NCBI RefSeq assembly: GCF_026627445.1
Contig: NZ_JAPNLJ010000023.1
Coordinates: 1 to 64,000, forward strand
Source of the DNA: Streptomyces sp. H27-H1
Lineage (GTDB): Bacteria > Actinomycetota > Actinomycetes > Streptomycetales > Streptomycetaceae
Direction of reading: 5' to 3'
Length of the DNA: 64,000 bases
Under the pieces are notes generated by a model. The model ran no database searches. It worked only from the letters and a program-made list of their open reading frames with translations, and had not been told where the DNA came from. Both the position numbers and the translations under genes were made by a program. This document shows, one piece after another, positions 50,732 to 59,066 of this stretch. Position 1 is the stretch's first letter; each line of letters begins with the position of its first letter.

Positions 50732-52255
50732 TCACTCGATGCCCTGCGCGAAGCGGAAGAAGCGGTTGGGGTCGTAGGCGCGCTTGACCGTCCGGAGCCG
50801 CGTGTAGTTCTGGCCGTAGTAGGCCTGGCGCCAGTTGGTCAGGGCCGGGTCCATGTAGTTCTGGTACGACCGGTGCATCGAGTACGGGTCCATCGTGGTG
50901 AAGCCGTTGTCCACCCATGCCTGGCCGCGGTCCTTGTCGTCCTGGCTGAGGTCCGGGCGGGTGAGGCCCACCGTGTAGCCGGCGTTGAAGAGCGTGTCGC
51001 GGTGGACGAAGGCGGTGGCGGTCGGTGCGACGTCGTTGATCTTCCCGGCATAGGCGAAGAGGCCCATGAAGCGGAACTGGCCGGGGCGGGCATCGGCCGT
51101 GAAGGCGCCGAGGGCCGCTTCGGCGGCGGTCCGGGTCCATCCCTGGGAGAAGAACATGTTGCGACCGGTCGAGTAGTTGTCGCGGGGAAGCTGCGCGTCG
51201 GGCGAGTAGCCGACCCGGTGGCACTCGGTGACGGTCTTGGTGCCGCAGCCGAAGACGTTCATCATCGCCTGCTGGTACGGCCGCTCGACGACCTCCCGGG
51301 TGGCGCTGGGGCGGCCGACGGCGGCGACGAGCTGGTCGAGGACCCGGTCGCAGTCGGCCTTCGGGCCGGCGTAGCCGCCGGTGAGGACGACGTACGGCTC
51401 GGTGCCCGCGGGCGCGTCGGTGGAGAGCAGGAACAGCAGCTCCGAGGAGAGCTCCCGCGGCGCGGTGGCGATCCAGTCCTGCCAGGCCAGGATCACCTGG
51501 ACGGCGTCCGCCCAGCCGAAGTTCAGGTTGTAGGTGGTGAGGGTGGGGATCCGGACTGGCCGCACCTCGAAGTCGGTGACGACGCCGAAGTTGCCGCCGC
51601 CACCGCCGCGCAGGGCCCAGTACAGGTCGGGGTGCTCGTCCTGCGAGGCGCGTACGGTGCGGCCGTTGGCCAGTACGACGCGGGCGGAGACCAGCCGGTC
51701 GGCGCCCATGCCGAACTTGCGGGCCGCGAAGCCCAGTCCGCCGCCCTGCAGCCAGCCGCCCACGGCGACGGTGGCGCAGGTGCCGGACGCCACCTGGATG
51801 CCGTAGGGGGCGAGCGTGTTGAGGACGTCGACGCCCTGGCTGCCGGGTCCCAGGTGCACGGTGTCGCCGGGGCGGACGCTGTTGAGCTGCGAGACGTCGA
51901 TGACCAGACCCGGGGTGGTCGAGTAACCGGCCTGGCTGTGGCCGCCGCTGCGCACCGCGGGGGCGAGCTCGTAGTCCTGGGCGAAGCGTACGCACGCGGC
52001 CACGTCGGCCTCGCTGGTGCAGTAGGCGATGGCCTGCGGGTGGATCGCGTCGAACTGGGCCAGCTGGAGCTGCTTGGCCGTGTCGTACGCCGCGTCGGAC
52101 GGCAGGACGAGCCGGCCGGTCAGCCGGCTCTGCAGGGTGTTCCAGGGGATGACGGCGGCGGCCTGGGCGACCACCAGGCCACCCGTGCCGGCGGTCAGTG
52201 CGGCAGCGGCACCGACACCGGCTCCTGCGCGGATGAGCGAGCGCCTGCTGAGCAC
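50732..52255 (-). CDS. Secreted FAD-linked oxidase, BBE/oxygen-dependent type
   Basis: The 507-residue protein has a twin-arginine signal (SRRSLIRAG followed by an Ala-rich core), then an FAD-binding PCMH domain and a C-terminal berberine-bridge-like domain (YYGQNYTRLRTVKRAYDPN). His106 in VRSGGHSQAG and Cys160 in SGTCATVAVGG are placed for double covalent FAD attachment. Such enzymes oxidise sugars, alkaloids or other aromatic and polyketide intermediates. The GTG at 52255 is chosen by spacing from GGAG; a GTG at 52264 is possible. It is divergent from aroC and may belong to that gene group. Confidence 0.88.
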   Translation of the reverse strand: MLSRRSLIRAGAGVGAAAALTAGTGGLVVAQAAAVIPWNTLQSRLTGRLVLPSDAAYDTAKQLQLAQFDAIHPQAIAYCTSEADVAACVRFAQDYELAPAVRSGGHSQAGYSTTPGLVIDVSQLNSVRPGDTVHLGPGSQGVDVLNTLAPYGIQVASGTCATVAVGGWLQGGGLGFAARKFGMGADRLVSARVVLANGRTVRASQDEHPDLYWALRGGGGGNFGVVTDFEVRPVRIPTLTTYNLNFGWADAVQVILAWQDWIATAPRELSSELLFLLSTDAPAGTEPYVVLTGGYAGPKADCDRVLDQLVAAVGRPSATREVVERPYQQAMMNVFGCGTKTVTECHRVGYSPDAQLPRDNYSTGRNMFFSQGWTRTAAEAALGAFTADARPGQFRFMGLFAYAGKINDVAPTATAFVHRDTLFNAGYTVGLTRPDLSQDDKDRGQAWVDNGFTTMDPYSMHRSYQNYMDPALTNWRQAYYGQNYTRLRTVKRAYDPNRFFRFAQGIE

Positions 52256-52508
52256 GTGGACCACGCTCCGTTCCGTCCTGCGTACAGGACAAGGGCGTCC
52301 TGGCGTGCAGGACGGACAAGGTCGTTGAGTCCTCGCAGCTTCGGTGAGGGGCACCGGATCGCGGGACGGGCCGGGCCGTAGTCCGTCACAAACGGCACGG
52401 GGCTCGGGCCGCGGCGAGCTGACGGAGTCGTCGCGCGGCCCGTCGGGCGGCCGCCGGGCGGTGCCTATGGTGACGCTCCAGATCAATGAGCAGGGGTGAT
52501 CGTCCGAC

Positions 52509-53693
52509 ATGGGCACGTTGCGTTGGCTGACCGCGGGAGAGTCGCACGGACCGGCGCTGGTGGCGACGCTGGAGGGTCTTCCCGCCGGCGTTCCGGTCAC
52601 CACCGGGCTCCTGGGCGAGCACCTGGCACGAAGGCGGCTCGGCTACGGCCGCGGCGCCCGGATGAAGTTCGAGCAGGACCAGGTGAGCTTGCTCGCCGGG
52701 GTGAGGCACGGTTCCTCGCTGGGTTCGCCGATCGCCGTGATGATCGGCAACACGGAGTGGCCGAAGTGGGAGAAGGTCATGTCGGCCGATCCCGTGGATC
52801 CCTCCGAGCTGAAGGAGACGGGCCGGAACGCGCCGCTGACCCGGCCGCGGCCGGGCCACGCCGACCTCGCCGGGATGCAGAAGTACGGCTTCGACGAGGC
52901 CCGGCCGATCCTGGAGCGCGCCAGCGCCCGGGAGACCGCCGCGCGGGTCGCGCTCGGCGCCGTCGCGCGGTCCTTCCTGGCCGAGGTCGCCGGGATCGAG
53001 ATCGTTTCGCACGTCGTGGAGCTGGGCACGGCCAAGGCCCCGTACGGGGTCTACCCGGTCCCCGGTGATGTGGAGAAGCTCGATGCCGACCCGGTGCGCT
53101 GCCTGGACGCGGATGCTTCCCGTGCGATGGCCGCCGAGATCGACCAGGCCCACAAGGACGGCGACACGCTCGGTGGCGTGGTGGAGGTGCTGGCGTACGG
53201 GGTCCCCGTGGGACTCGGCTCGCACGTCCACTGGGACCGCCGGCTCGACTCCCGTCTGGCCGCTGCGCTGATGGGGATCCAGGCGATCAAGGGCGTGGAG
53301 GTCGGCGACGGCTTCGAGCTGGCCCGGGTGCCCGGGTCCCGGGCGCACGACGAGATGGTCGCCTCCCCGGAGGGGATCAAGCGGACGTCCGGGCACTCCG
53401 GCGGTACCGAGGGCGGGCTGACCACCGGCGAACTGCTGCGCGTACGGGCCGCGATGAAGCCCATCGCCACGGTGCCCAACGCGCTCGCGACCGTCGACGT
53501 GGCGACCGGTGAGGCGGCCGCCGCGCACCACCAGCGGTCCGACGTGTGTGCCGTGCCGGCCGCGGGGATCGTGGCCGAGGCGATGGTGGCGCTGGTGCTG
53601 GCCGACGCGGTGGTGGAGAAGTTCGGCGGGGACTCGGTCCCCGAGACCCGGCGCAACCTCCGGTCGTACCTCGACCACCTGCGGATCCGGTGA
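52509..53693 (+). CDS. aroC: Chorismate synthase
   Basis: The 394-residue enzyme makes chorismate from EPSP using reduced FMN. Conserved signatures are GESHGPALVATLEG, RRLGYGRGARMKFEQD, RPRPGHADLAGMQKYGF, ERASARETAARV and SDVCAVPAAGIVAEAM. All catalytic regions look intact. It has full length but lies away from other shikimate genes. It is the first gene of a coupled operon: its stop overlaps the next start (GTGA), and the next two genes are RibD-like. It probably supplies chorismate for the gene group that follows. Confidence 0.95.
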   Translation: MGTLRWLTAGESHGPALVATLEGLPAGVPVTTGLLGEHLARRRLGYGRGARMKFEQDQVSLLAGVRHGSSLGSPIAVMIGNTEWPKWEKVMSADPVDPSELKETGRNAPLTRPRPGHADLAGMQKYGFDEARPILERASARETAARVALGAVARSFLAEVAGIEIVSHVVELGTAKAPYGVYPVPGDVEKLDADPVRCLDADASRAMAAEIDQAHKDGDTLGGVVEVLAYGVPVGLGSHVHWDRRLDSRLAAALMGIQAIKGVEVGDGFELARVPGSRAHDEMVASPEGIKRTSGHSGGTEGGLTTGELLRVRAAMKPIATVPNALATVDVATGEAAAAHHQRSDVCAVPAAGIVAEAMVALVLADAVVEKFGGDSVPETRRNLRSYLDHLRIR

Positions 53694-54373
53694 GCGGCAG
53701 GCCGTACGTCCTGCTGTCGGCCGCGATGAGCGTGGACGGGCGGCTCGACGACGCGAGCCCCGACCGGCTGATGCTGTCCTCGCCCGAGGACTTCGACCGG
53801 GTGGACGCCGTACGCGCGTCCTGCGACGCGCTGCTGATCGGCGCGAGCACGGTACGCAAGGACAATCCGCGGCTGCTGGTGGGTGATCCGGGACGGCGCG
53901 CGAAGCGCGTCGGACGGGGCCTGCCGGCCGATCCGCTCAAGGTCACCGTCACGGCGTCGTCCTGGCTCGATCCCGGGCTGCGGTTTTGGCACTGCGGCGG
54001 CGCGAAGGCGGTGTTCACCGTGGACGCGAGTGTGGAGCCGCTGCGCGAGGCGCTCCACGGGCTGGCGGAAGTGATCGGTGTGGGGCCCGAGCTGGACTGG
54101 GCCCGGGTGCTGGAGGAGCTCGGCCGCCGGGGTGTGGAGCGGTTGATGGTGGAGGGCGGTACGTCCGTGCACACGCAGTTGCTCGCCCTGGACCTGGCCG
54201 ACGAGCTGCAGATCGCCGTGGCTCCGCTGCTGGTGGGCCAGGAGGGCTCGCCGCGGCTGGTGGGCGGTGGCGAGTTCCCGGGCGGGCCCGCTGCCCGGAT
54301 GAGACTGCTGGACGCGCGGGTGGCGGGCGACGCCGTCGTACTGCGCTACGCGCCGAAGGAGCGTGCGCTGTGA
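53690..54373 (+). CDS. RibD C-terminal-type (dihydrofolate-reductase-like) reductase
   Basis: The 227-residue protein is of the riboflavin-specific reductase family. Motifs are PYVLLSAAMSVDGRL, CDALLIGASTVRKDNPRLL and VERLMVEGGTSVHTQLL. Family members reduce a ribosylaminopyrimidine with NADPH in riboflavin synthesis, but free-standing copies also occur in specialised metabolism. Its GTG overlaps the aroC stop and its stop overlaps the deaminase start, so all three are coupled. The substrate could be a pyrimidine or another imine/carbonyl; the sequence does not say. Confidence 0.88.
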   Translation: MSGRPYVLLSAAMSVDGRLDDASPDRLMLSSPEDFDRVDAVRASCDALLIGASTVRKDNPRLLVGDPGRRAKRVGRGLPADPLKVTVTASSWLDPGLRFWHCGGAKAVFTVDASVEPLREALHGLAEVIGVGPELDWARVLEELGRRGVERLMVEGGTSVHTQLLALDLADELQIAVAPLLVGQEGSPRLVGGGEFPGGPAARMRLLDARVAGDAVVLRYAPKERAL

Positions 54374-54846
54374 CGCCGTTGTACTTGTCGGACGAGGAGT
54401 GGATGCGGCGGGCGATCGCCCTGTCGCGCAAGTGCCCGCCCAGCCCGGGTGCGTACTCGGTCGGCGCGGTGCTCGTGGACGGCGGCGGGACGGAGCTGGC
54501 GTACGGGTACAGCCGCGAGGGCGACGCGACCGTGCACGCGGAGGAGTCGGCGCTGGCCAAGCTCGCGCCGGGCGATGCCCGGCTGCGGTCGGCGACGCTC
54601 TACTCGACGCTGGAGCCGTGCTCGGAGCGGCGTTCGCGGCCCGATCCGTGTGCGCGCCTGGTCATCGCGGCCGGGGTGCGGCGGGTGGTCATCGCCTGGC
54701 GGGAGCCGGAGCTGTTCGTGGCGGCCTGCTCCGGCGTGGCCGAGCTGCGTGCGGCCGGCATCGAGGTGGTGGAACTGGCAGGGCTCGAGAAGGCCGCCCG
54801 GCAGGTCAATGTCCACCTGCTGGGACCGGGTTCGGGGCAAAGCTGA
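54370..54846 (+). CDS. RibD N-terminal-type cytidine-deaminase-like protein
   Basis: The 158-residue deaminase has the zinc-binding set His57-Ala-Glu59 (HAEES) and Cys84...Cys94 (LEPCSERRSRPDPCARLVIAAG), as in the RibD deaminase domain. The GTG at 54370 overlaps the reductase stop. Together the two genes make a split RibD: in riboflavin synthesis both domains act in succession on the same pyrimidine. Here they sit in an aroC operon, so a dedicated pathway is likely. No other rib genes are nearby. Confidence 0.88.
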   Translation: MTPLYLSDEEWMRRAIALSRKCPPSPGAYSVGAVLVDGGGTELAYGYSREGDATVHAEESALAKLAPGDARLRSATLYSTLEPCSERRSRPDPCARLVIAAGVRRVVIAWREPELFVAACSGVAELRAAGIEVVELAGLEKAARQVNVHLLGPGSGQS

Positions 54847-54972
54847 CGTACTCGCCCATCCGGAGTTGATCTTTTGGAGGGCTCTGTAAAAGGTGGGGTC
54901 TAACCGCGCGGGACCGCGCCGTCCGTCACCGGTACGGCCGGGGCACCGCCGCACACTTCCGGAGGTATTTCC

Positions 54973-55554
54973 ATGTCCGAGCAGCTCCGCGTCGCCGTCA
55001 TCATCGCCAGTGTCCGTGAGGGCCGCTTCGGCCCGATCATCGCGAACTGGTTCACCGGTGTCGCCGGCCAGCGCGAGAACCTCACCATCGACGTGATCGA
55101 CCTGATCGAGCACGACCTGCCCAACCAGCTGTCGCAGGCGCCGTCGGACGAGGTCAAGGCCATACTGGCCGGCGTCTCCCCGCGGCTGGCCGCAGCCGAC
55201 GCGTTCGTCGTGGTCACCCCGGAGTACAACCACTCGTTCCCGGCCTCGCTGAAGACCCTGATCGACTGGCACACCACGGAGTGGCAGGCCAAGCCGGTCG
55301 GCTTCGTCGGCTACGGCGGTCTCGCGGGCGGTATGCGCGCCGTCGAGCAGCTGCGCCAGATCTTCGCGGAGTGCCACATGGTCACCGTCCGCGACACCGT
55401 CGGTTTCCACGGCCCGTGGGGCCAGTTCGACGAGCAGGGCAACCTGATCGACCCGACCCAGGCGGACGCCGCGGCCAAGACCCTCCTCGACTCGATCGAG
55501 TGGTGGGGCACCGCGCTGAAGGCCAAGAAGGCCGTCGGCCCCTACGGCGGCTAA
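54973..55554 (+). CDS. NADPH-dependent FMN reductase
   Basis: The 193-residue flavodoxin-fold protein has the phosphate loop ASVREGRFGP near the N-terminus and the family's VVTPEYNHSFPASLKTLIDW motif, followed by FVGYGGLAGGMRAVEQLR. It should reduce FMN, quinones or nitro/azo groups with NADPH. A clear GGAGG ribosome site precedes the ATG at 54973. It follows the aroC-ribD-like operon after 126 bases. It could provide reduced FMN to chorismate synthase or act on the pathway product; both are inference. Confidence 0.93.
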   Translation: MSEQLRVAVIIASVREGRFGPIIANWFTGVAGQRENLTIDVIDLIEHDLPNQLSQAPSDEVKAILAGVSPRLAAADAFVVVTPEYNHSFPASLKTLIDWHTTEWQAKPVGFVGYGGLAGGMRAVEQLRQIFAECHMVTVRDTVGFHGPWGQFDEQGNLIDPTQADAAAKTLLDSIEWWGTALKAKKAVGPYGG

Positions 55555-55598
55555 CCGTCGCACCCCCTCCCGGGGTGCGCCGCAACCCTGGAGCAACG

Positions 55599-56894
55599 AT
55601 GAGTCACCGAACGGCCTTTCCGCAGTTCGCCCACCGGTCCTCCGGCCGAGTCGCCGACCGAGTCGCCGACCGGTCCACCGGCCGCGCTCCGGCCGCTTCC
55701 CGCGGTACGGCGGGCCCCGCCCCGGCGGCGGGGCCGTCCGTGGTTCCCGTGGTGGCGGCCATATCCCTGCTGGGGATGCTCGTGGTGGGCCAGCTGTACG
55801 TGGCCATCCCGCTGCTGCCGGACATCGGGCGGGCCTGGGGGGTGGACCAGGCGTCGGCCACGTGGGCGACCTCCGCGTACGCGGCCACGTACGCGATCAC
55901 CTCGCTGTTCAGCGGGGCGTTGGCCCGGCGATTCGGCACCCGGGCGGTGCTCGTGGCCGGCGTGAGCGCGCTGGCCGCGGTGACCGCGTGCGTGCCGCTG
56001 GCCGAGTCGTTCGACGCGGGGCTGGCCCTGCGGGCCGGGCAGGGCCTGTTCGCCGGTGTGTACGTCCCGCTGGTGTACGCGTACCTGAACGCGCACGTAC
56101 CGGCCTCCAAGTTGCCGACCGCTCTGACGATCGTGTCCGCCTGCATGGCGGGCACGATCGTCGCCGGTCAGGTGGAGTCGCAGTTGCTGGCCGCCGTCGT
56201 CGGCTGGCGGGGCACGTTCTGGGTGACGGCGCCGCTGCTGCTGGCGGGGGCCCTGATCCTGCGCCGGGTGCTCGATCCGGTCGATCCGAGCGAGGGCGTG
56301 GACGCCGCCTCCCGGGCGGGCGCCGGCCGCAGGACGCTGTGGGCGGGCCTGCTGCCGATGTACATCGTCGGCTTCACCTGCTCCAGCACCATGACGGCCG
56401 TCTACACGAGCGTGCAGCTCTACGGTCCGGCCGAGCTGGTCGGTGACGGCCAGGCGATGCTGACCCTGCGCGCCACGGCGATCCCCGCCCTGGTGCTGGG
56501 CGTCCTCGTGGCTCCGCTGCTGGGCCGCATCCCCGCGCGGCCCCGCGGGGCCGGGGCCTTCGCCGTGGCGGCGGCCGGGATCTGCGGCGCCGGGCTGTTC
56601 GGCGGTACGGCCGCCGGGCTCGCCGGGGCGCTGTTCGTGTTCATGCTGGGTGTGGCCGCGATCGGTCCTGCCGTCGTGCAGGAGATCGGCGCGGCCGCGG
56701 GCACGGCCAACGGGGTCATGGCGACCGCCTTGTACGGTTTCACGCTCAACATCGGCGGTGGGGTGGGCGCACAGATCCCCCTGGCGTTCGGCGAGGTCAG
56801 GGGCGTGGGCCTGTTCATGTCGGCCATGCTCGGCGGCTGTGTGCTGCTGCTGGTGACGACGGGCCGCCGCCGGCGCCGGGCGGCCCGCGGCTGA
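55599..56894 (+). CDS. MFS transporter (drug-export type)
   Basis: The 431-residue membrane protein has a 45-residue hydrophilic N-terminal leader rich in Ser and Arg, then 12 predicted helices. MFS signatures are LFSGALARRFGTRAVLVAG in the loop after helix 2 and GWRGTFWVTAPLLLAGALIL. The ATG at 55599 follows GGAG. It starts 44 bases after the FMN reductase gene, on the same strand, and probably exports a product or intermediate of the surrounding gene group. Confidence 0.9.
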   Translation: MSHRTAFPQFAHRSSGRVADRVADRSTGRAPAASRGTAGPAPAAGPSVVPVVAAISLLGMLVVGQLYVAIPLLPDIGRAWGVDQASATWATSAYAATYAITSLFSGALARRFGTRAVLVAGVSALAAVTACVPLAESFDAGLALRAGQGLFAGVYVPLVYAYLNAHVPASKLPTALTIVSACMAGTIVAGQVESQLLAAVVGWRGTFWVTAPLLLAGALILRRVLDPVDPSEGVDAASRAGAGRRTLWAGLLPMYIVGFTCSSTMTAVYTSVQLYGPAELVGDGQAMLTLRATAIPALVLGVLVAPLLGRIPARPRGAGAFAVAAAGICGAGLFGGTAAGLAGALFVFMLGVAAIGPAVVQEIGAAAGTANGVMATALYGFTLNIGGGVGAQIPLAFGEVRGVGLFMSAMLGGCVLLLVTTGRRRRRAARG

Positions 56895-57117
56895 CGTCCT
56901 GGGCGGCCTCCGGTCGACGTCCGGACGGCCTCCGGCTGATGTCCGCGCCGCGGACCTGACGGACTTCCGCGCGGATCCGACGGACGCCCGCGCGGACCTG
57001 ACGGACTGGGGCCGCCCGCCTCGGCAGGGCGCGGCGCACGGAACAGGATCGACCCAGAGCCCCGGCAGACGCAGACCGGATACGAGCGGGGGCGGTCGAA
57101 AGGGAGTTCCGTACGCC

Positions 57118-57729
57118 ATGACGAACATCGCTGTCATCTACTACTCGTCCACCGGCTCCACCTTCAAGCTCGCCGAGGCGGCCGCCGACGGCGCCGCGAA
57201 GGCGGGCGCCGAGGTCCGGCTGCTTCGCATAGCCGAGATCGCTCCGAACGGTGAGGCGGCGGGCCGCGAAGGCTCCGCCGGCCACCAGGACGCCACCAAG
57301 GACATCCCCGTGGCGACGCTGGCGGACCTGGAGTGGGCGGACGGCATTCTGCTGGGCACCCCGGTGCACTTCGGTCTCGCGGCCCCGCAGCTGATGCACT
57401 TCATCAACTCCACGTCGAAGCTGTCGATCGAGGGCAAGCTGCTGAACAAGGCGGTCTCCGCCTTCGCGGCCGGCTCGGCGGCCCACGGCGGCCAGGTCTC
57501 CGCGATCCTCGCCCTGCACAACGCGATCACCCACTGGGGTTCGGTCATCGTCTCCACCGGTTCGGTCGACCCGGTGCTGTACAAGCCGAAGAACGGCAAC
57601 CCGTACGGGGCTTCCGCCGTGGTCGGCGCCAACCCGGGCCAGGTGCCGGAGGAGAACCTGGAGGCCGCGGCCTTCCAGGCCCGCCGCACCCTCGAGGTCG
57701 CGTCCGTGATGAAGACGCTGGACCACTGA
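57118..57729 (+). CDS. WrbA-like NAD(P)H:quinone oxidoreductase
   Basis: The 203-residue flavodoxin-like protein has the FMN phosphate loop YYSSTGSTFKLA and FGLAAPQLMHFINS, and the motif SAAHGGQVSAIL typical of WrbA. It would bind FMN and reduce quinones or related aromatics. Spacer DNA upstream (56895-57117) holds short GCGCGGACCTGACGGAC-type repeats. The stop codon shares a base with the start of the N-acetyltransferase gene (TGATG), so the two proteins are coupled. A second WrbA-like gene follows at 59067. Confidence 0.9.
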   Translation: MTNIAVIYYSSTGSTFKLAEAAADGAAKAGAEVRLLRIAEIAPNGEAAGREGSAGHQDATKDIPVATLADLEWADGILLGTPVHFGLAAPQLMHFINSTSKLSIEGKLLNKAVSAFAAGSAAHGGQVSAILALHNAITHWGSVIVSTGSVDPVLYKPKNGNPYGASAVVGANPGQVPEENLEAAAFQARRTLEVASVMKTLDH

Positions 57730-58532
57730 TGATCAACGATGTGATGGTGTCGGCGTACCTGGCGCGGATCGGCTTCTCGCGCCCCGCGCGGACGGACCTG
57801 GCAACGCTGGCCGAGCTGACGGAACGGCACGTGCTGTCCGTCCCGTTCGAGAACCTCGACTACCACCTGGACCAGGACATCCACCTGGACGAGCAGGTCG
57901 TGGACAAGATCGTCCATCAGGGGCGGGGCGGTGCCTGCTACGAGGTGAACCCGGCCTTCGGAATGCTGCTGACGGCTCTCGGCTACCAGGTGGAGATCAT
58001 CTCGGCGCGCGTGCACCGCGCGGGCGGACTCGGCGCTCCGCTGGGCCACCTGATGCTGCGGGTGACCCTGGACGGGTCGGCGTACCTGGTGGACGTGGGC
58101 TTCCGGCGCAACCCGCGGCGCCCGCTGCTGCTGGGGACCGAGGTGGTGCAGTTCGACCCGCATGGCGCATACGCCTTCGGGCCCGAGCACCAGGGCGAGT
58201 TCGACCTGGTGATGGACGGCGAACCGATGTACCGGGTGGACGGACGGGCGCGCGAGCTGGGCGAGTTCCGGCCTTCGCTGTGGTGGTTCCGCACCTGCCC
58301 CGACTCGCCGTTCATGCAGGACGTGTTCTGCTCGCTGCCGACGGTCGAGGGCCGGGTCACGCTGAAGGGCCGCACGCTGACGAAGCGCGTCCACGGCGAG
58401 TTCATCGAGGAGCACCTCTCCGATGACGTGGAGGTGTTCGAGGCCTACCACAAGTACTTCGGGCTGGTGCTGAACCGCCTGCCCGACGAGCCGGTGCGCC
58501 CCGAAGGGTCGCCCGGCGTCGCCGTCGAGTAG
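57729..58532 (+). CDS. Arylamine N-acetyltransferase
   Basis: The 267-residue NAT-family enzyme transfers acyl groups from acyl-CoA to aromatic amines or hydrazines. The catalytic triad is intact and in the usual order: Cys70 (RGGACYEVN), His107 (GHLMLRV) and Asp122 (VDVGF). It is coupled to a WrbA-like reductase, which suggests that a nitro, nitroso or azo group is reduced and the resulting amine then acylated. NAT homologues also form amide bonds in ansamycin release (RifF). Its natural substrate is unknown. Confidence 0.93.
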   Translation: MINDVMVSAYLARIGFSRPARTDLATLAELTERHVLSVPFENLDYHLDQDIHLDEQVVDKIVHQGRGGACYEVNPAFGMLLTALGYQVEIISARVHRAGGLGAPLGHLMLRVTLDGSAYLVDVGFRRNPRRPLLLGTEVVQFDPHGAYAFGPEHQGEFDLVMDGEPMYRVDGRARELGEFRPSLWWFRTCPDSPFMQDVFCSLPTVEGRVTLKGRTLTKRVHGEFIEEHLSDDVEVFEAYHKYFGLVLNRLPDEPVRPEGSPGVAVE

Positions 58533-58643
58533 TCCCGCGCTCTTCCGTGCCCCCCTCGCACTCCCCCCGCACCCTCTCGCGCGCCTTTCCGTCCCCTCCG
58601 CACCCCCCACCGGGCACCTCCTTGCCATCCCTCAGGAGAGAAC

Positions 58644-59039
58644 ATGACCACGCTTGTCACCGCACCGGCCGAGCTTCCCAACGCGTTCCTGCACGCTTTC
58701 AACGCCCGCGACCTGGAGGCGATCGACCGCCTCTTCGAGCCCGGCGCGGTGCGCGTGCTCACCCCCGGGAACGTCGTCTCCGGCGACGGCCGGCGCGCGG
58801 CGACCAGCAGCTTCATGGCCCTCGGCATCCCGATGAAACTGTCGGTGCGCCACTGCTACGAGTACGGCGATCTCGCACTGCTGTTGTGTGACTATCTGAT
58901 CAAGGGCGTCGCGCCGGACGGCACTTCCGTACTCCACGAAGGCACGGCCACGGACGTGGTGCGCCGCGGTGCGGACGGCGCATGGCGCTATGCGATCGAC
59001 AACCCTCCGGGCATTGACCGCGAGACCGTCAATCCCTGA
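58644..59039 (+). CDS. SnoaL/NTF2-like fold protein
   Basis: The 131-residue protein fits the NTF2-like/DUF4440 type: FLHAFNARDLEAIDRLFEPGA at the start, central strands (MKLSVRHCYEYGDLALLLCDYL) and a closing DVVRRGADGAWRYAIDNP. The fold is used by cyclases, isomerases and small-molecule binders. AGGAGAG precedes the ATG at 58644. It sits 27 bases upstream of a WrbA-like gene. The function is unknown; a role in handling the pathway intermediate is plausible. Confidence 0.82.
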   Translation: MTTLVTAPAELPNAFLHAFNARDLEAIDRLFEPGAVRVLTPGNVVSGDGRRAATSSFMALGIPMKLSVRHCYEYGDLALLLCDYLIKGVAPDGTSVLHEGTATDVVRRGADGAWRYAIDNPPGIDRETVNP

Positions 59040-59066
59040 TTCCCTCAAAGAGAGATTGAATAGCCG

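Noticed and set aside
57729..58532. Ansamycin (rifamycin-type) cluster because of NAT plus rph
   Set aside because: No polyketide synthase or AHBA genes lie in the window; the link to rph could be chance, so only the NAT family relation is noted.
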